Below, piece after piece: positions 1 through 7,633 of a stretch of 11,276 nt of DNA. The position numbers and the translations under genes were made by a program. Source of the DNA: Dunaliella salina (Eukaryota; Chlorophyta; Chlorophyceae; Chlamydomonadales; Dunaliellaceae); assembly GCA_002284615.2 (NCBI GenBank), contig MU070542.1, forward strand, positions 21,323 through 32,598, written 5' to 3'. How positions within the stretch are numbered: position 1 is the stretch's first letter; every line of letters starts with the position of its first letter. The notes under the pieces are model-generated. The model was given only the letters and a program-made list of their open reading frames with translations. It did no database searches and had not been told where the DNA came from.

Positions 1-53
<53 letters not shown>
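1..53. repeat. (CA)n microsatellite
   Basis: About 26 uninterrupted CA dinucleotides open the window, followed directly by a non-repeat base. The alternating purine-pyrimidine tract can adopt Z-DNA. The window starts inside it, so the true length is unknown. Confidence 0.97.
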
Positions 54-55
<2 letters not shown>

Positions 56-143
56 AAGAGCCCCCGACGCGCTGGAGCATCAGCATGCATGCACCTACGC
101 ATGCATGCTTGCACACAATAGCTCGCATGTTCCCAAGCACATG

Positions 144-228
144 CACATGCGAAGGCTCACGCATGCGTACCCTTGCTCAAATGTACACATGCGAATGCTC
201 ATGCATGCGCACCCTTGCACAAATGTAC
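144..228. repeat. Tandem duplication, 42-bp unit, GCATGC-rich
   Basis: Two adjacent copies (144-185 and 186-228) share the order CACATGCGAA..., GCATGCG..., ACCCTTGC, AAATGTACA with only a few substitutions. The surrounding 80-230 stretch is full of ATGCATGC-like palindromes. I see no protein-like reading in either strand. Confidence 0.85.
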
Positions 229-582
229 AACGCATGAGCCTGTGACTGCATGTGGTCTCACCAAGGGGGTCCCCACACATAGGCACACCCACACACAGGC
301 AGGCTTGCAGGCAAGCGGACGCTCAACTGGAACTTGCAGCGCAGAGGGGGACGCTGCTCCTGCTGCTGTTGCCGTTGCTCACTACCTTGCCTACTGATCG
401 CTACAAGTAATTATTTTTCCCGCTTACGCACACATTCTCGCCGCTCCAGATAATTAATTTTATCACCAGCTGCAATTTCTACGGAACACCTCGAGAAGTT
501 AAGTCTGCATAATGATATCATTCACGTACGGTAACTGAAACCTTGTAATAGGACGCTCCACTCATGCGTAACCCTATCATCT
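229..582. other. No gene seen
   Basis: I find no supported gene, RNA or mobile element here. The short open frame crossing 173-397 is made of repeat-derived Cys/His/Ala codons and is not convincing. The only local features are a CAGGC-rich patch near 295-315 and a small GCTGCTGTTGC stretch near 355-375. Confidence 0.5.
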
Positions 583-962
583 CACACATTCTATTCATCC
601 TACTGCAGTGCAAGGCAAGCGGCATTAGTGCTCTCTCGACGCGCCAAGCCCTAACATATCACACATTCTATTCATCCTCCTGCTGCACAGGGCACGCGGC
701 ATAAGTGCTCTCTCTGCGCGCCAAGCCCTACAAGCCCTAACATGTCACACATTCCGTTCGTCCTACTGCAGTGCAGGGCTCGCTGCATTAGTGCTCTCCA
801 AACCCTCACATATCACACATTATGTTCATCCTACTGCTGCACAGGGCACGCGGCATTAGTGCTCTCTCTGCAAGCCAAGCCCTAACATATACACACATTG
901 TATCCATCCTACTGCTGCGCAGGGCACGCGGCATCAGTGCTCTCTCTGCACGCCAAGCCCTG
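583..962. repeat. Minisatellite, five copies of a 68-86 bp unit
   Basis: Five head-to-tail copies begin at about 583, 660, 746, 814 and 892. Each runs: CACACATT, a TATTCATCCTNCTGC segment, a CAGGGCACGCGGCAT segment, AGTGCTCTCTC, then GCCAAGCCCTAACATAT. Copy 2 is longer because CCTACAAGCC is internally duplicated, and copy 3 is shorter because it lacks part of the CTCTCTGC...GCCAAG block. Copies differ mostly by substitutions, so the array is not freshly expanded. Units are too long and too variable, and lack unique spacers, for a CRISPR array. Plus-strand reading of copies 4 and 5 gives related peptide stretches (RARGISALSA), a simple consequence of repetition. Confidence 0.9.
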
Positions 963-1094
963 GTGGCCTCCTTCGGCGCAGAAGTCACCCAGCGCTTGAG
1001 TACAAAGGCAGTGCGGGAGCGCGTGCGGGCTGACATGCTGCGCACCCTCGCCACAGTTGACTTGGTCGGGCTCACAAATGCGCGCGAGGCCTGA
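931..1094 (+). other. Possible coding fragment, unrecognised
   Basis: The plus frame running out of the minisatellite reads a well-mixed, amphipathic peptide that includes FGAEVTQRLS and RADMLRTLATVDLVG, ending at TGA (1092-1094). A second copy of the last segment (1119-1211) keeps a similar peptide, RVLADMLRNLATIDLVG. Its nucleotide differences from the first copy include synonymous third-position changes and conservative replacements (V to I). A further plus-strand open stretch at about 1296-1416 (starting MIYAFSMKAL) could be another fragment. I recognise no family and see no convincing splice sites. It may be a degraded exon caught in tandem duplication, or chance. Confidence 0.2.
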
Positions 1095-1211
1095 GTGGCC
1101 GGGCTTGGAAATGCATGCGCGAGTGCTGGCAGACATGCTGCGCAATCTTGCCACAATTGACTTGGTTGGTCACGGATCTGCGTGGAGTCTGAGTGGTCGT
1201 GCTTGAAATTG
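1020..1211. repeat. Tandem duplication, about 98-bp unit
   Basis: Copy 1 (1020-1114) and copy 2 (1119-1211) share the order GACATGCTGCGCA, CTTGCCACA(G/A)TTGACTTGGT, a variable middle part, then CTGAGTGG and GCTTG(G)AAAT. Similarity is highest in the first half of each unit. This duplication directly abuts the minisatellite that ends near 962 and extends the tandem-repeat block. Confidence 0.8.
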
Positions 1212-1756
1212 TGTATGGGGCTTACATGATTGGTTGCCTTCTGTTGACATCCAGCAGGTGGGGGGTGGGGGTAAAATAAAAGAACCGCAAGGACATGATC
1301 TATGCCTTCAGTATGAAGGCGTTGGACGTTGCTCCTGATGTTCAATTGTTGAGCGAGCAATGGGGAAAGATGAGCCTACATCTTTCTTTGTGCTTTTGTG
1401 AGGTGTCCATCAGCTGAAAGCACACTAGGTCTGAATACATAGTAACACACGCGCACTTCTGTGCCTGCTGGAGTGACAAGGCTGGAACATGCCTGTCATG
1501 TTTTTTCAATGCCTTTTGTCTCTGATCATGGGGTGCCCTCGTCAAAGNNGNNGGGGGGGGGGGGGGGGGGGGCGCCATTTGCTCCCGTGAGCAGTGAAGC
1601 CATTTAGACCCAGAGATATTTTTGGTGTCGGATTGTACCCTGCGTCCTGAAGGCCATTTTCGCAAACCTTCAGTCAACATTGTGTGTTTCCAAGCTGCAA
1701 GCTCCAAGCTGCAAACCCTTCAGGTTATGCAGCAAGCAATGGATTTAAGGCACTTC
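1212..1756. other. No supported gene; G20 homopolymer with Ns
   Basis: No gene is supported. 1553-1572 is a run of 20 G preceded by Ns at 1548, 1549, 1551 and 1552, so the true length is uncertain. On the complementary strand the run encodes only an artificial poly-proline. It is a candidate for G-quadruplex structure and for an assembly problem. Confidence 0.6.
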
Positions 1757-2064
1757 ACAAAAGAGAAAAAAACGGAGACAGAGTAACCCTCCCTACATCA
1801 ATGAAGGAAAAGGAGAAACACTGGCTCAGAAGAGCCATGAGTCACCTCAACAAGGTTTGAGACAGGAAAGGCTAGGGGAGACGTCCTTTGGGGTGAAAGC
1901 ACATGGCTCTAGGGCCTGGCTGTAAGAGGTACTCGTGTTTTCAATCGTGCGTTTTGTGGGCATGGAGTTTTCGAGGAGGAGCTCAAAAACAAATTGGTGG
2001 TTCAGACCTAGTTTTTTGAGAAGGTTGAGGGTATGCTCGATGTAACACATTCTCACAGGTTACA
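1757..2064 (-). mobile_element. RLE-type LINE 'family C', C-terminal end and 3' region
   Basis: The minus frame at 2056-1847 (69 codons) starts MCYIEHTLNLLKKLGLNHQ and continues to MPTKRTIENTSTS and SQALEP. From memory this is the extreme C-terminus of algal LINEs with a restriction-like endonuclease, where a GVGGTCY-x-EHTL...LGL motif follows the nuclease core. The frame ends at a stop just below 1850. Downstream comes a short 3' region ending in a pyrimidine tract on the minus strand (about 1757-1776), comparable to the CT-rich ends of the family B copies. Upstream, this piece is interrupted exactly at the family A insertion (2081-3734) and resumes at 3735-3818. It is non-functional: the nuclease core (PD...ELK) is not seen and the upstream part carries stops. 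Confidence 0.65.
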
Positions 2065-2080
2065 GGTTACACCGGAAAAG
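2065..2080. repeat. Target-site duplication, left copy
   Basis: GGTTACACCGGAAAAG here matches GGTTACCGGAAAAAG starting at 3735, apart from a 2-bp gap and a change at the A run. The two copies flank the family A LINE at its 3' tail and its truncated 5' end. This is the expected footprint of target-primed reverse transcription. Confidence 0.7.
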
Positions 2081-2099
2081 GTTACAAGGTTACAATTGG
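2081..2099 (-). repeat. Family A LINE 3' tail, (TTGTAACC)n
   Basis: On the minus strand the element ends TTGTAACCTTGTAACC. The first TAA (2090-2092) is the in-frame stop of the coding region, so there is essentially no 3' UTR. The same kind of tail is found at 3819, 4831, 6019 and (plus strand) 8301. Confidence 0.75.
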
Positions 2100-3734
2100 G
2101 TTCGACCTTCAGCCAGGTTGTTTGGCTGCTCGGCCTGATGAACTGTTCCATCCAAAGAATAAATATCCATGAGATTAGAAATAAAACGATAAGTCTCATT
2201 AGTTTGGTCCTGTAAGAAATGAAAGACATCCTCAGAACTAGTCTAAGTCTAGTAAAAAGCGCCTGTCTCGTCCTGAAGAACTCTGTGAGCAGAGGGGAAA
2301 TCAGAAAAGAGATGTTCATAAGTCCTTCTAAGAGAAAACACAGGACCGCAGGAACAAAGGAACACAACATGTTTTTCATCTTGAAGTCCTCCAAGGTCAC
2401 ATTCATCACAAACTGAAATGTGCTCCTGCCAAAGTGATGTCTCAACTCTTAGGGTGTGTGCATGCAATCGAAAGCGTGCGGTGTTTCTCAGCAAATGCTT
2501 GCCTAAATCAAGACGCAAATACCTAGGGACAGAAAAGGGCGCTCCATGAGCAGCCAAAGGCTTCAAAGGGAGAGCCACCCAGTGATTATACTTGGCTAAT
2601 TTGTTCACACGCTCATTGTGCTCTGCCAAGGCAGCCGCATTCCAAACGCCTCGTAGCCTTTTTCTCAGATCAACAGCGAACTCCTTCAGTGCTACTGGCT
2701 GCCCTGAACGCACATATTGAATAAACATATTGCACCTGTCCAAGCCATTACATGCTGCCAAAAACTCTGAGGTCCAACATTTATGAGATATGCAGCTCAT
2801 GTCAACATCTGCTTGCAGCACCTTGCGNAGTGTNGTACTGTTGCTGCGCAGCAAAGCATTGTAGAATCTGACTGCTGCANGGAACCAATAAAACTNNAAA
2901 GGCTCATGACCACATTCCCGAAGAACAGACCAGTTAGGAGTGGTACGCTTCACCCCCAGGAAACGCTTCAGTAAGCACAGGTGCANANNTTGTAAAGGGC
3001 AGTCCCATTCAGCACCTTCTTTCATATATCTAGTGCCCCAGATTTGACAAGCATACATGCTAGCAGGGAGAGCATATGCTTTAGCCAGCCAGAGCATGGT
3101 ATGCGGCCTGTCAGTCAAGTGGTACTCTGACGCAAACTGCCTGATCCGTCTACATCCAGCCAGGAAAGGAGCGCACATGTGTTCGGCAGTGGCCTGAGGG
3201 TTGCGCTGCTTCGTGAACAGCATGCCCAAATATTTGACAGACTCTGCACAAGCCAAGCGCACTCCACCTAGAGTAAAGACTGGCACATTATTGCCCCTAG
3301 AATTAAAATGCACAATCTCAGACTTGGCAGCATTTATCACCAATCCTTTCCGCCGAGCATAAGCGTGCAACCTATCCAACATCAACTGGAGCTGACCAGG
3401 CTGGTTACTGGTAAGGCACTGATCATCTGCATGCAGCATATGCGTAACATGGAGATCGCTTGCACCGGTAACTGCCCTTTGCACATATTCTGCCACGCAA
3501 TCCACATCATTGATTTACAGGGAAAGCAGCAGGGGGGAAAGCGGGCAGCCTTGCTCAACCCCAAAAAGAAGGCGCACACGAGCTTGCTTGGTGCCATCCA
3601 CTAAGATGTACTCGTCATTAGCATACATGTTCTTAATGATATTCAACAGGCATGTAGGCATACGACTGCACTGAAGGTGCCTCCAAAGAGCTTCCCTGGG
3701 AATTGTGTCGTAACCTTGCTTAAAGTCAATAAAT
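2090..3734 (-). pseudogene. LINE reverse transcriptase, 5'-truncated and broken (family A)
   Basis: This is the C-terminal part of a non-LTR retrotransposon polyprotein. Reverse transcriptase motif A (FIDFKQGYD, 3733 downward), motif B (GVEQGCPLSP, about 3560) and motif C (HADD, 3433-3422, with H in place of the usual Y/F) lie in order in one frame. They are followed by the thumb region and a C-terminal zinc-binding motif, CDEC...DEKHVVF...C (about 2410-2360), as seen in several APE-type LINE clades. It is broken by an in-frame TAA at 3515-3517, where LSL*IND replaces an expected LYIND. A frame change near 2242-2252 follows, after which the reading continues TSSEDVFHFL...QAEQPNNLAEGR to the TAA at 2090-2092. 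The copy starts at motif A, so the endonuclease and most of the polymerase are missing. Ns at 2828-2989 blur about 50 residues. The exact clade is not determined. Confidence 0.9.
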
Positions 3735-3748
3735 GGTTACCGGAAAAA
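3735..3748. repeat. Target-site duplication, right copy
   Basis: GGTTACCGGAAAAA matches the left copy at 2065-2080. It sits exactly where LINE homology stops, just upstream of motif A, and where family C homology resumes. Confidence 0.7.
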
Positions 3749-3818
3749 GAAAGCTTCCCAGTCAAATCAGCCGACTGCTAGCCTTCTCATAAAAAAGAGG
3801 TGTTCATGTTAAAATGAT
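3735..3818 (-). mobile_element. Family C LINE fragment, upstream part of interrupted copy
   Basis: This stretch is a diverged direct repeat of 4247-4326; both run GGTTAC...AAAAAG, then CAGTCAAA, GACTG, CTCATAAAAAAGA and a purine-rich end. Removing the family A LINE and one duplication copy joins it to 1757-2080, giving the same order as the copy at 4203-4326. The reading contains several stops on the minus strand, so it is a dead remnant. Confidence 0.6.
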
Positions 3819-4014
3819 AAGGTTACAAGGTTGCAACGAGAAAAAAATGTTTTTGCCCTGTGGCTGCGTGCTCTTTGAACATCTTTTCATTTCTAGGATG
3901 CGCGGCGGTGAAATTTCCAGCAAGAGCGTACAAGTGGTCAAGGTTGCCTCTGCACGGATGTGTAGAATAGTATTGTTGGGCTGCACTGTTAATGCGTATT
4001 TGCAAAATCAATTA
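3819..4014 (-). mobile_element. Short family A-like LINE 3' end
   Basis: A TTGCAACCTTGTAACC tail on the minus strand (3836-3819) is preceded by an open frame (about 4011-3823). It contains YSTHPCRGNLDHLYALAGNF and later KEHAATGQKHFF, ending at the tail's own TAA (3823-3825), as in the larger family A copy. GTTAAAATGAT (3808-3818) and TTTAAAATAAT (4015-4025) match at 9 of 11 bases and may be the target-site duplication. Only the tail is clearly shared with 2081-3734; assignment of the body to family A is inference. Confidence 0.45.
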
Positions 4015-4025
4015 TTTAAAATAAT

Positions 4026-4326
4026 TTATTTTTTTGGGGTGCACGATGAGTCCCATTCTGCTGGTGCCTTGATCAAGTGTTGAGCAAGCTTCATGGCACA
4101 TCGGTGATCCAGGCCTCATTGTTTGGATTGGTATGCTCGATACCATGTTGACAGGTTTTACATGAAGGAGCCATCAGTCAAAACGCAAGAGTGCTAGGCT
4201 AGGTGTGCTTGATACAACAAGTTCCACCAGCGCCCACAGCTTACAGGTTACAGCAAAAAGGGCCTGCAGTCAAAACGACTGGTTGCCTGTTCATAAAAAA
4301 AGAAGGGAGCTTAAAGTGAGAAGGAA
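4026..4326 (-). mobile_element. Family C LINE remnant with internal duplication
   Basis: The minus strand holds two overlapping C-terminal pieces of the RLE-type LINE. One (about 4326-4203) reads AVGAGGTCCIKHT, the remains of a GVGGTCY-x-EHT motif, after an in-frame TAA. The next (about 4190-4040) reads GIEHTNPN and, after a frame change, GLDHRCAMKLAQHLIKAP, matching the position of LGLNHQ in the copy at 1847-2056. So part of the C-terminal region is duplicated in tandem. Stops and frame changes make it non-functional. The relation to LINE C-termini is from memory of the family and from the internal matches. Confidence 0.55.
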
Positions 4327-4830
4327 GCAATTTGTTGTTGTTTTGAATCATGAAAGCCAACATATGAAAGGGCTGAATATGGTGAGAAGGAGAAAGGTAA
4401 GGAGCGACTTGAAAAGAGGCATTGGAGGGTGAAAAAGAAGAGTACCAAAAAACAAAGAGGCGTCTTTAGCCTTAGAGAACAGATGTGAGGGTTAAAACGT
4501 GAAAAAAGGTAGCATGAAGCTCATCCTGCACATCATCATTCTGGGAATTTATAGTTCACAAGTAGGAGAAATGTCATCATTCCGTGTAGCTTGCTTGAAT
4601 TTAAGGGTATGAATGCAAGGATGGGATCGGCCATACCTTGCATGATGTGTGGGTAGATCCAGGTACAAGAATTTGGGCAGAATGTAATAATGGGGGAATA
4701 AGTGACATGCGGGTTCTTAGGTGGGGGAGCACACCATCTGAAGGTAGATGAATTTTTTGCTATTGGTCTTTTATGGGAGATAAGGAGAGAATCGTTTCTA
4801 GTTAAGATAAAATCGAGCCCTGAAATCAAC
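4327..4830. other. No gene seen; purine-rich upper strand
   Basis: 4300-4520 is strongly purine-rich on the plus strand (AGAAGG-, GAAAAAG-type runs). It may be the upstream continuation of the family C remnant, but I cannot align it. The minus open frame at 4536-4832 (98 codons) has protein-like composition (FILTRNDSLLIS, FRWCAPPPKNP), but I recognise no domain and see no partner. Confidence 0.4.
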
Positions 4831-4880
4831 AAGGTAAGGTAAGGTTACATCGTTTTATCTGCCTACAAGCGCAGCTGAGC
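4831..4880 (-). mobile_element. Family A-like LINE 3' end (tail and about 30 bp of body)
   Basis: On the minus strand, GCTCAGCTGCGCTTG, then GGCAGATA, then GATGTAACCTTACCTTACC closely matches CACTCAGCTGCCCTTG, GGCGGATA and GTGTAACCTTACCTTACC at the end of the nested insertion at 8186-8316. This identifies the 3' end of a LINE inserted on the minus strand. How far the body extends above 4880 is not clear; the open frame to 5065 is not recognisable. Confidence 0.7.
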
Positions 4881-6018
4881 GGAGACTTCGAGGCCTGCAA
4901 CCAGACCAATTTAAGCAAGAAATGAGCAAGCTGGCTCAAACCTAGAGGGCTACCTGAACGTTTATTCTCCTGAAACCGTGAGCATGTTGCCGGCAATTTG
5001 TGGGGCCACCAGGAGATGTGAAGTCCGTCAGGAAGAACTTCTTGAACTGAGGGCAATATCAGCACCGAACAACTTCTGAAGGAGCCTCCTGAGGGTGCTG
5101 TTGCAGTGGGTAAGAGTAAGAGTTGTAGAGACGTACAGTGACTTGGAACCAGTTGAATTGAGTAGGCTTAATCCCAGACTCACGTAGCTTCAACTCCGAG
5201 TCCTGATTTTTGGTTCAAGTCCACTCTGGCAGAGTTTTTTTGTGGTCTGAATAGGTTAGAACGTTTTTCGTAAGTCTCTGGGCCTCCAGAAGTGCTGTTT
5301 TGCAACATCTGTAACCCCCAAAGCAAGCCACCTGTTCCCGTTCCCATCCGTACCCTTTCCTGTGTTCCCGCCTTGTGTAACCTAGCTTGCTGTGGCTCCC
5401 ATGTCTGTGTTTGTGTCTTTGCTCAAACTTGTGTTCCTCTTGCAAACTTGCTTCCTGGCCTTTGAGCCTTTGCTTGCCGGTAAACTTGTCTTCATCAGAC
5501 ATAGGGACTCGGAGCTTTCGCTTTTTCTTCTCTCAGGATAACTTTGCTTGCATCTAACCTTGCTCAGCACCTTTGTCCTTCCCTGTGGATTTTGCTTGCC
5601 TCCACATCGATGTGACAGATATCTGTCCTCCCTTGTGGACTTTGCTTGCCTTCTCCTCTGTCAGAAGGAGCTAAGGAAAACCTCATGGGAAATTGCCATT
5701 TCCTTGGGTCGATGTAACAAAAAAAGCGTAACACACTCCAAGATATAGAGATAAGCATCAGCTACGCAGCATTAACAGCAACCATTAACATCAACACTTA
5801 ATGACTAGTTCCTAGCAAGGAAAAAAGGAAGACGTGACCATTTCCTTCGATCCCCATGCTTCTGGGGCCACCTCAAGGTGGTTCCAATGGGCAGAGACCC
5901 ATAATAGGCATTTGGGAGGGAAAGACTTATCTTTCTATTAAGAGCAAGAGGATACTACGTGAATGCGGTAATGCAATTTCTGAGAAAGCAAAACAAAGAA
6001 AAAATCGAAATCCAGCAC
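4881..6018. other. No supported gene
   Basis: I see no recognisable gene over this stretch. The minus open frame 5215-5502 is Lys/Glu/Arg-rich (MSDEDKFTGKQRLKGQ...) and reflects the C/T-rich plus strand at 5280-5660 more than a known protein. A 28-bp direct repeat occurs at 5574-5601 and 5624-5651 (TGTCCT..CC.TGTGGA.TTTGCTTGCCT), offset 50 bp. Part of the stretch may be the unaligned body of the LINE whose tail is at 4831. Confidence 0.45.
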
Positions 6019-6180
6019 AAGACAAGGTTTACAAGGTTTACAATAGGGTATAGAAGTAGGAAGATAAGTACAGAAGAAAAATTGGGAACCAGTCCTTCTG
6101 AAAGAGAGCAAACAGTGCGCATCTCTCGTCTTCCAACTAGAGGTGGACACACCTGTCTCTCTCCATCAAAGTGGCACATC
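6019..6180 (-). mobile_element. Family A-like LINE 3' fragment
   Basis: On the minus strand the tail reads TTGTAAACCTTGTAAACC (about 6038-6019). Just upstream, one frame reads RQVCVHL, then a stop codon, then LEDERCALF. This aligns with the C-terminal zinc motif CDECDLGGLQDEKHVVF of the large family A copy, with Cys and His positions decayed. The same frame runs to the TAA inside the first tail unit. It abuts the CT-rich end of the left family B copy at 6197. Confidence 0.6.
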
Positions 6181-6196
6181 AGCTGCTTTGTACGCA

Positions 6197-7410
6197 GAGA
6201 AAGAAAGAAAAGAAAGGTCTACGCAAACCGGAGGCCGCGTGCGTGAAGGGAAGGTCCGGATCCCCTAACTAACAAGCTAGCAAGCTAGCAGAGGCCTCAC
6301 CAGAAGGCCCTCTAAGCCTGAACTAAACACTACTAGCCTAGGAGAAGGCCAGAGACAGAGGTAATGAGGATCTGGGGGGTTGTCCGCCATGCTCCTGGAC
6401 GCCCGGACTCTCTATCTCCTGCAGTCCTGCGCCGTGCACCCTCCCCCCCCCCTGAGCATTCCCCTGGAAATGAAGAGCATATCTGGTGTTAATGATGGAC
6501 GTCAGTTTTTGGATGGCATGTTAGCTACTCATTCAGCTTTGTGCTTGGTAAGGCCCAGATTCACAAGGGGTTTGGTCGTGTATTCACTGTAAAGTGCCAG
6601 CTACACCAATTGAGATGATCTGCAGATTCACTTTGTTCTTCCTGTTAGGATTTCTTGAGCTGCGGGATTTAAGTCTGGTTACAGTGTGAGAGTGTTGAGC
6701 TGCTGCCCGTACCAAAGTGATAAATGGGTCGTTGACAGGGCAGTATTTCAATTCAACAAGGTGGATGTCCCTTTGTTCGATCAGGGATACTGGAGGGATC
6801 CAGGTGGACAGGTTGACCTGGTATAGAGCGCACACAGAGAGCATCCGGATGGCTTTGGTGGCGGGCTGAAGAGCCAGTGCCATTAGGAAACATCCAATCA
6901 GGAATGCCTTGTGTAAAGTTTTCAAAGACATGCATGCCCTGTTCCTGGAATCTCTCATTGCTGCATCCATCTAAACCAACAAGAGATGATCCATACCGGC
7001 CTTTACTGAGGGCATTTACGCAGAGACTAAGGCCTGCATGGTGCCTGTTGGTGTGCATCCCACTCTTTGTTGAGTTGGTACATCGAGGAGTACGCGATCA
7101 ACGTTGTCCTCTTCACCACAGAGTGGGCATCTTATAGAACTGGAAGAACAGTTGGATCTAGAAGCAGTTTTTGTGTGTATCTGTGTATCTGTTTGGTACT
7201 TTATTATATTAATTTGCTGTTTAAGCAAAATCTCTTGTTTTGTCCAGAAGGAGTTGCTGATCTCCTTGTTAGCAAGTTGACAAGATGGACTGTGAGCTTG
7301 GATGTTGACTGTTGCATTTGGGGAAGCGGATTGTAGGGCAGAAGTGAGCTTCTGCCATGTTTTGTAATGGTAGCCAGAGCATCAGCAGAGCCAAGCTTGT
7401 GCTTATGCAT
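6197..7410 (-). pseudogene. RLE-type LINE 'family B', left copy, frameshifted 3' part
   Basis: This is the C-terminal end of a LINE with a restriction-like endonuclease, in three successive minus frames. First comes a zinc-finger half, CPLCGEEDNVD-RVLL (7129 downward). The frame then slips near 7083, after which the peptide runs NRHHAGLSL, LVGLDGCSNERFQEQG, IPDWMFPNGT and SHPDALCV (PD at 6848-6843). After a second slip near 6771-6782 it runs DIHLVELKYCP (ELK at 6754-6746) and on to the stop at 6584-6586. PD...ELK fits a PD-(D/E)XK nuclease. A 2-bp loss near 6590 relative to the right copy causes the early stop. The 3' region (6500-6197) matches 8327-8599 and ends in a pyrimidine tract. The 5' limit near 7410 is approximate. 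It is dead by three frameshifts. Confidence 0.8.
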
Positions 7411-7620
7411 TTTTTAAGTTTGTTATTCAGGTTGGGCACCTCTTTGACAAGCCTTCATCTTTCATTACTACTTGTAGAGTGGTCGCCGAGCGGTCATGCA
7501 TTTTGACTGATGGCTTCTTCGCGCAAAACCTGTCAGCCTATAGGCGGACATAACAAGCTAATGTTACATAGGTCGGACTGCATATTTGGTGCTCGATATG
7601 TTGGTTAGGGTTGATCCTTC

Positions 7621-7633
7621 CAAGATCCCCCCA
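7621..7633. repeat. SINE target-site duplication, left copy
   Basis: CAAGATCCCCCCA here is repeated exactly at 7875-7887. The right side also carries two more CACAAGAT-type repeats (7850-7893), so local slippage has acted there as well. Confidence 0.75.

Noticed and set aside
583..962. CRISPR-like array.
   Set aside because: Units are 68-86 bp, variable throughout, without conserved short repeats and unique spacers, and the context is eukaryotic.
1342..1707. Minus open frame of 121 codons with a poly-proline tract.
   Set aside because: The prolines come from the G20 homopolymer and Ns; no protein family is recognisable.
4205..4432. Plus-strand open frame, 75 codons, Lys/Arg-rich.
   Set aside because: It is antisense to the family C LINE remnant and then follows a purine-rich tract; composition explains it.
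4536..4832. Minus open frame of 98 codons (SGLDFILTRND) as the end of a LINE APE endonuclease domain.
   Set aside because: The phrase only loosely resembles the terminal APE motif, and no other endonuclease motif is found nearby.
5215..5502. Minus open frame of 95 codons beginning MSDEDKF.
   Set aside because: Charged, low-complexity reading of a pyrimidine-rich strand with no recognisable domain or gene structure; too weak to call.
7470..7530. A second tRNA-like start (GTCGCCGAGCGGTCATGC resembles a Ser/Leu tRNA D arm).
   Set aside because: No B box at the right distance and no foldable arms downstream.
7595..7612. Telomere-like GGTTAGGGTT.
   Set aside because: A single unit, lying within the reading frame of the right family B LINE; no tandem array.
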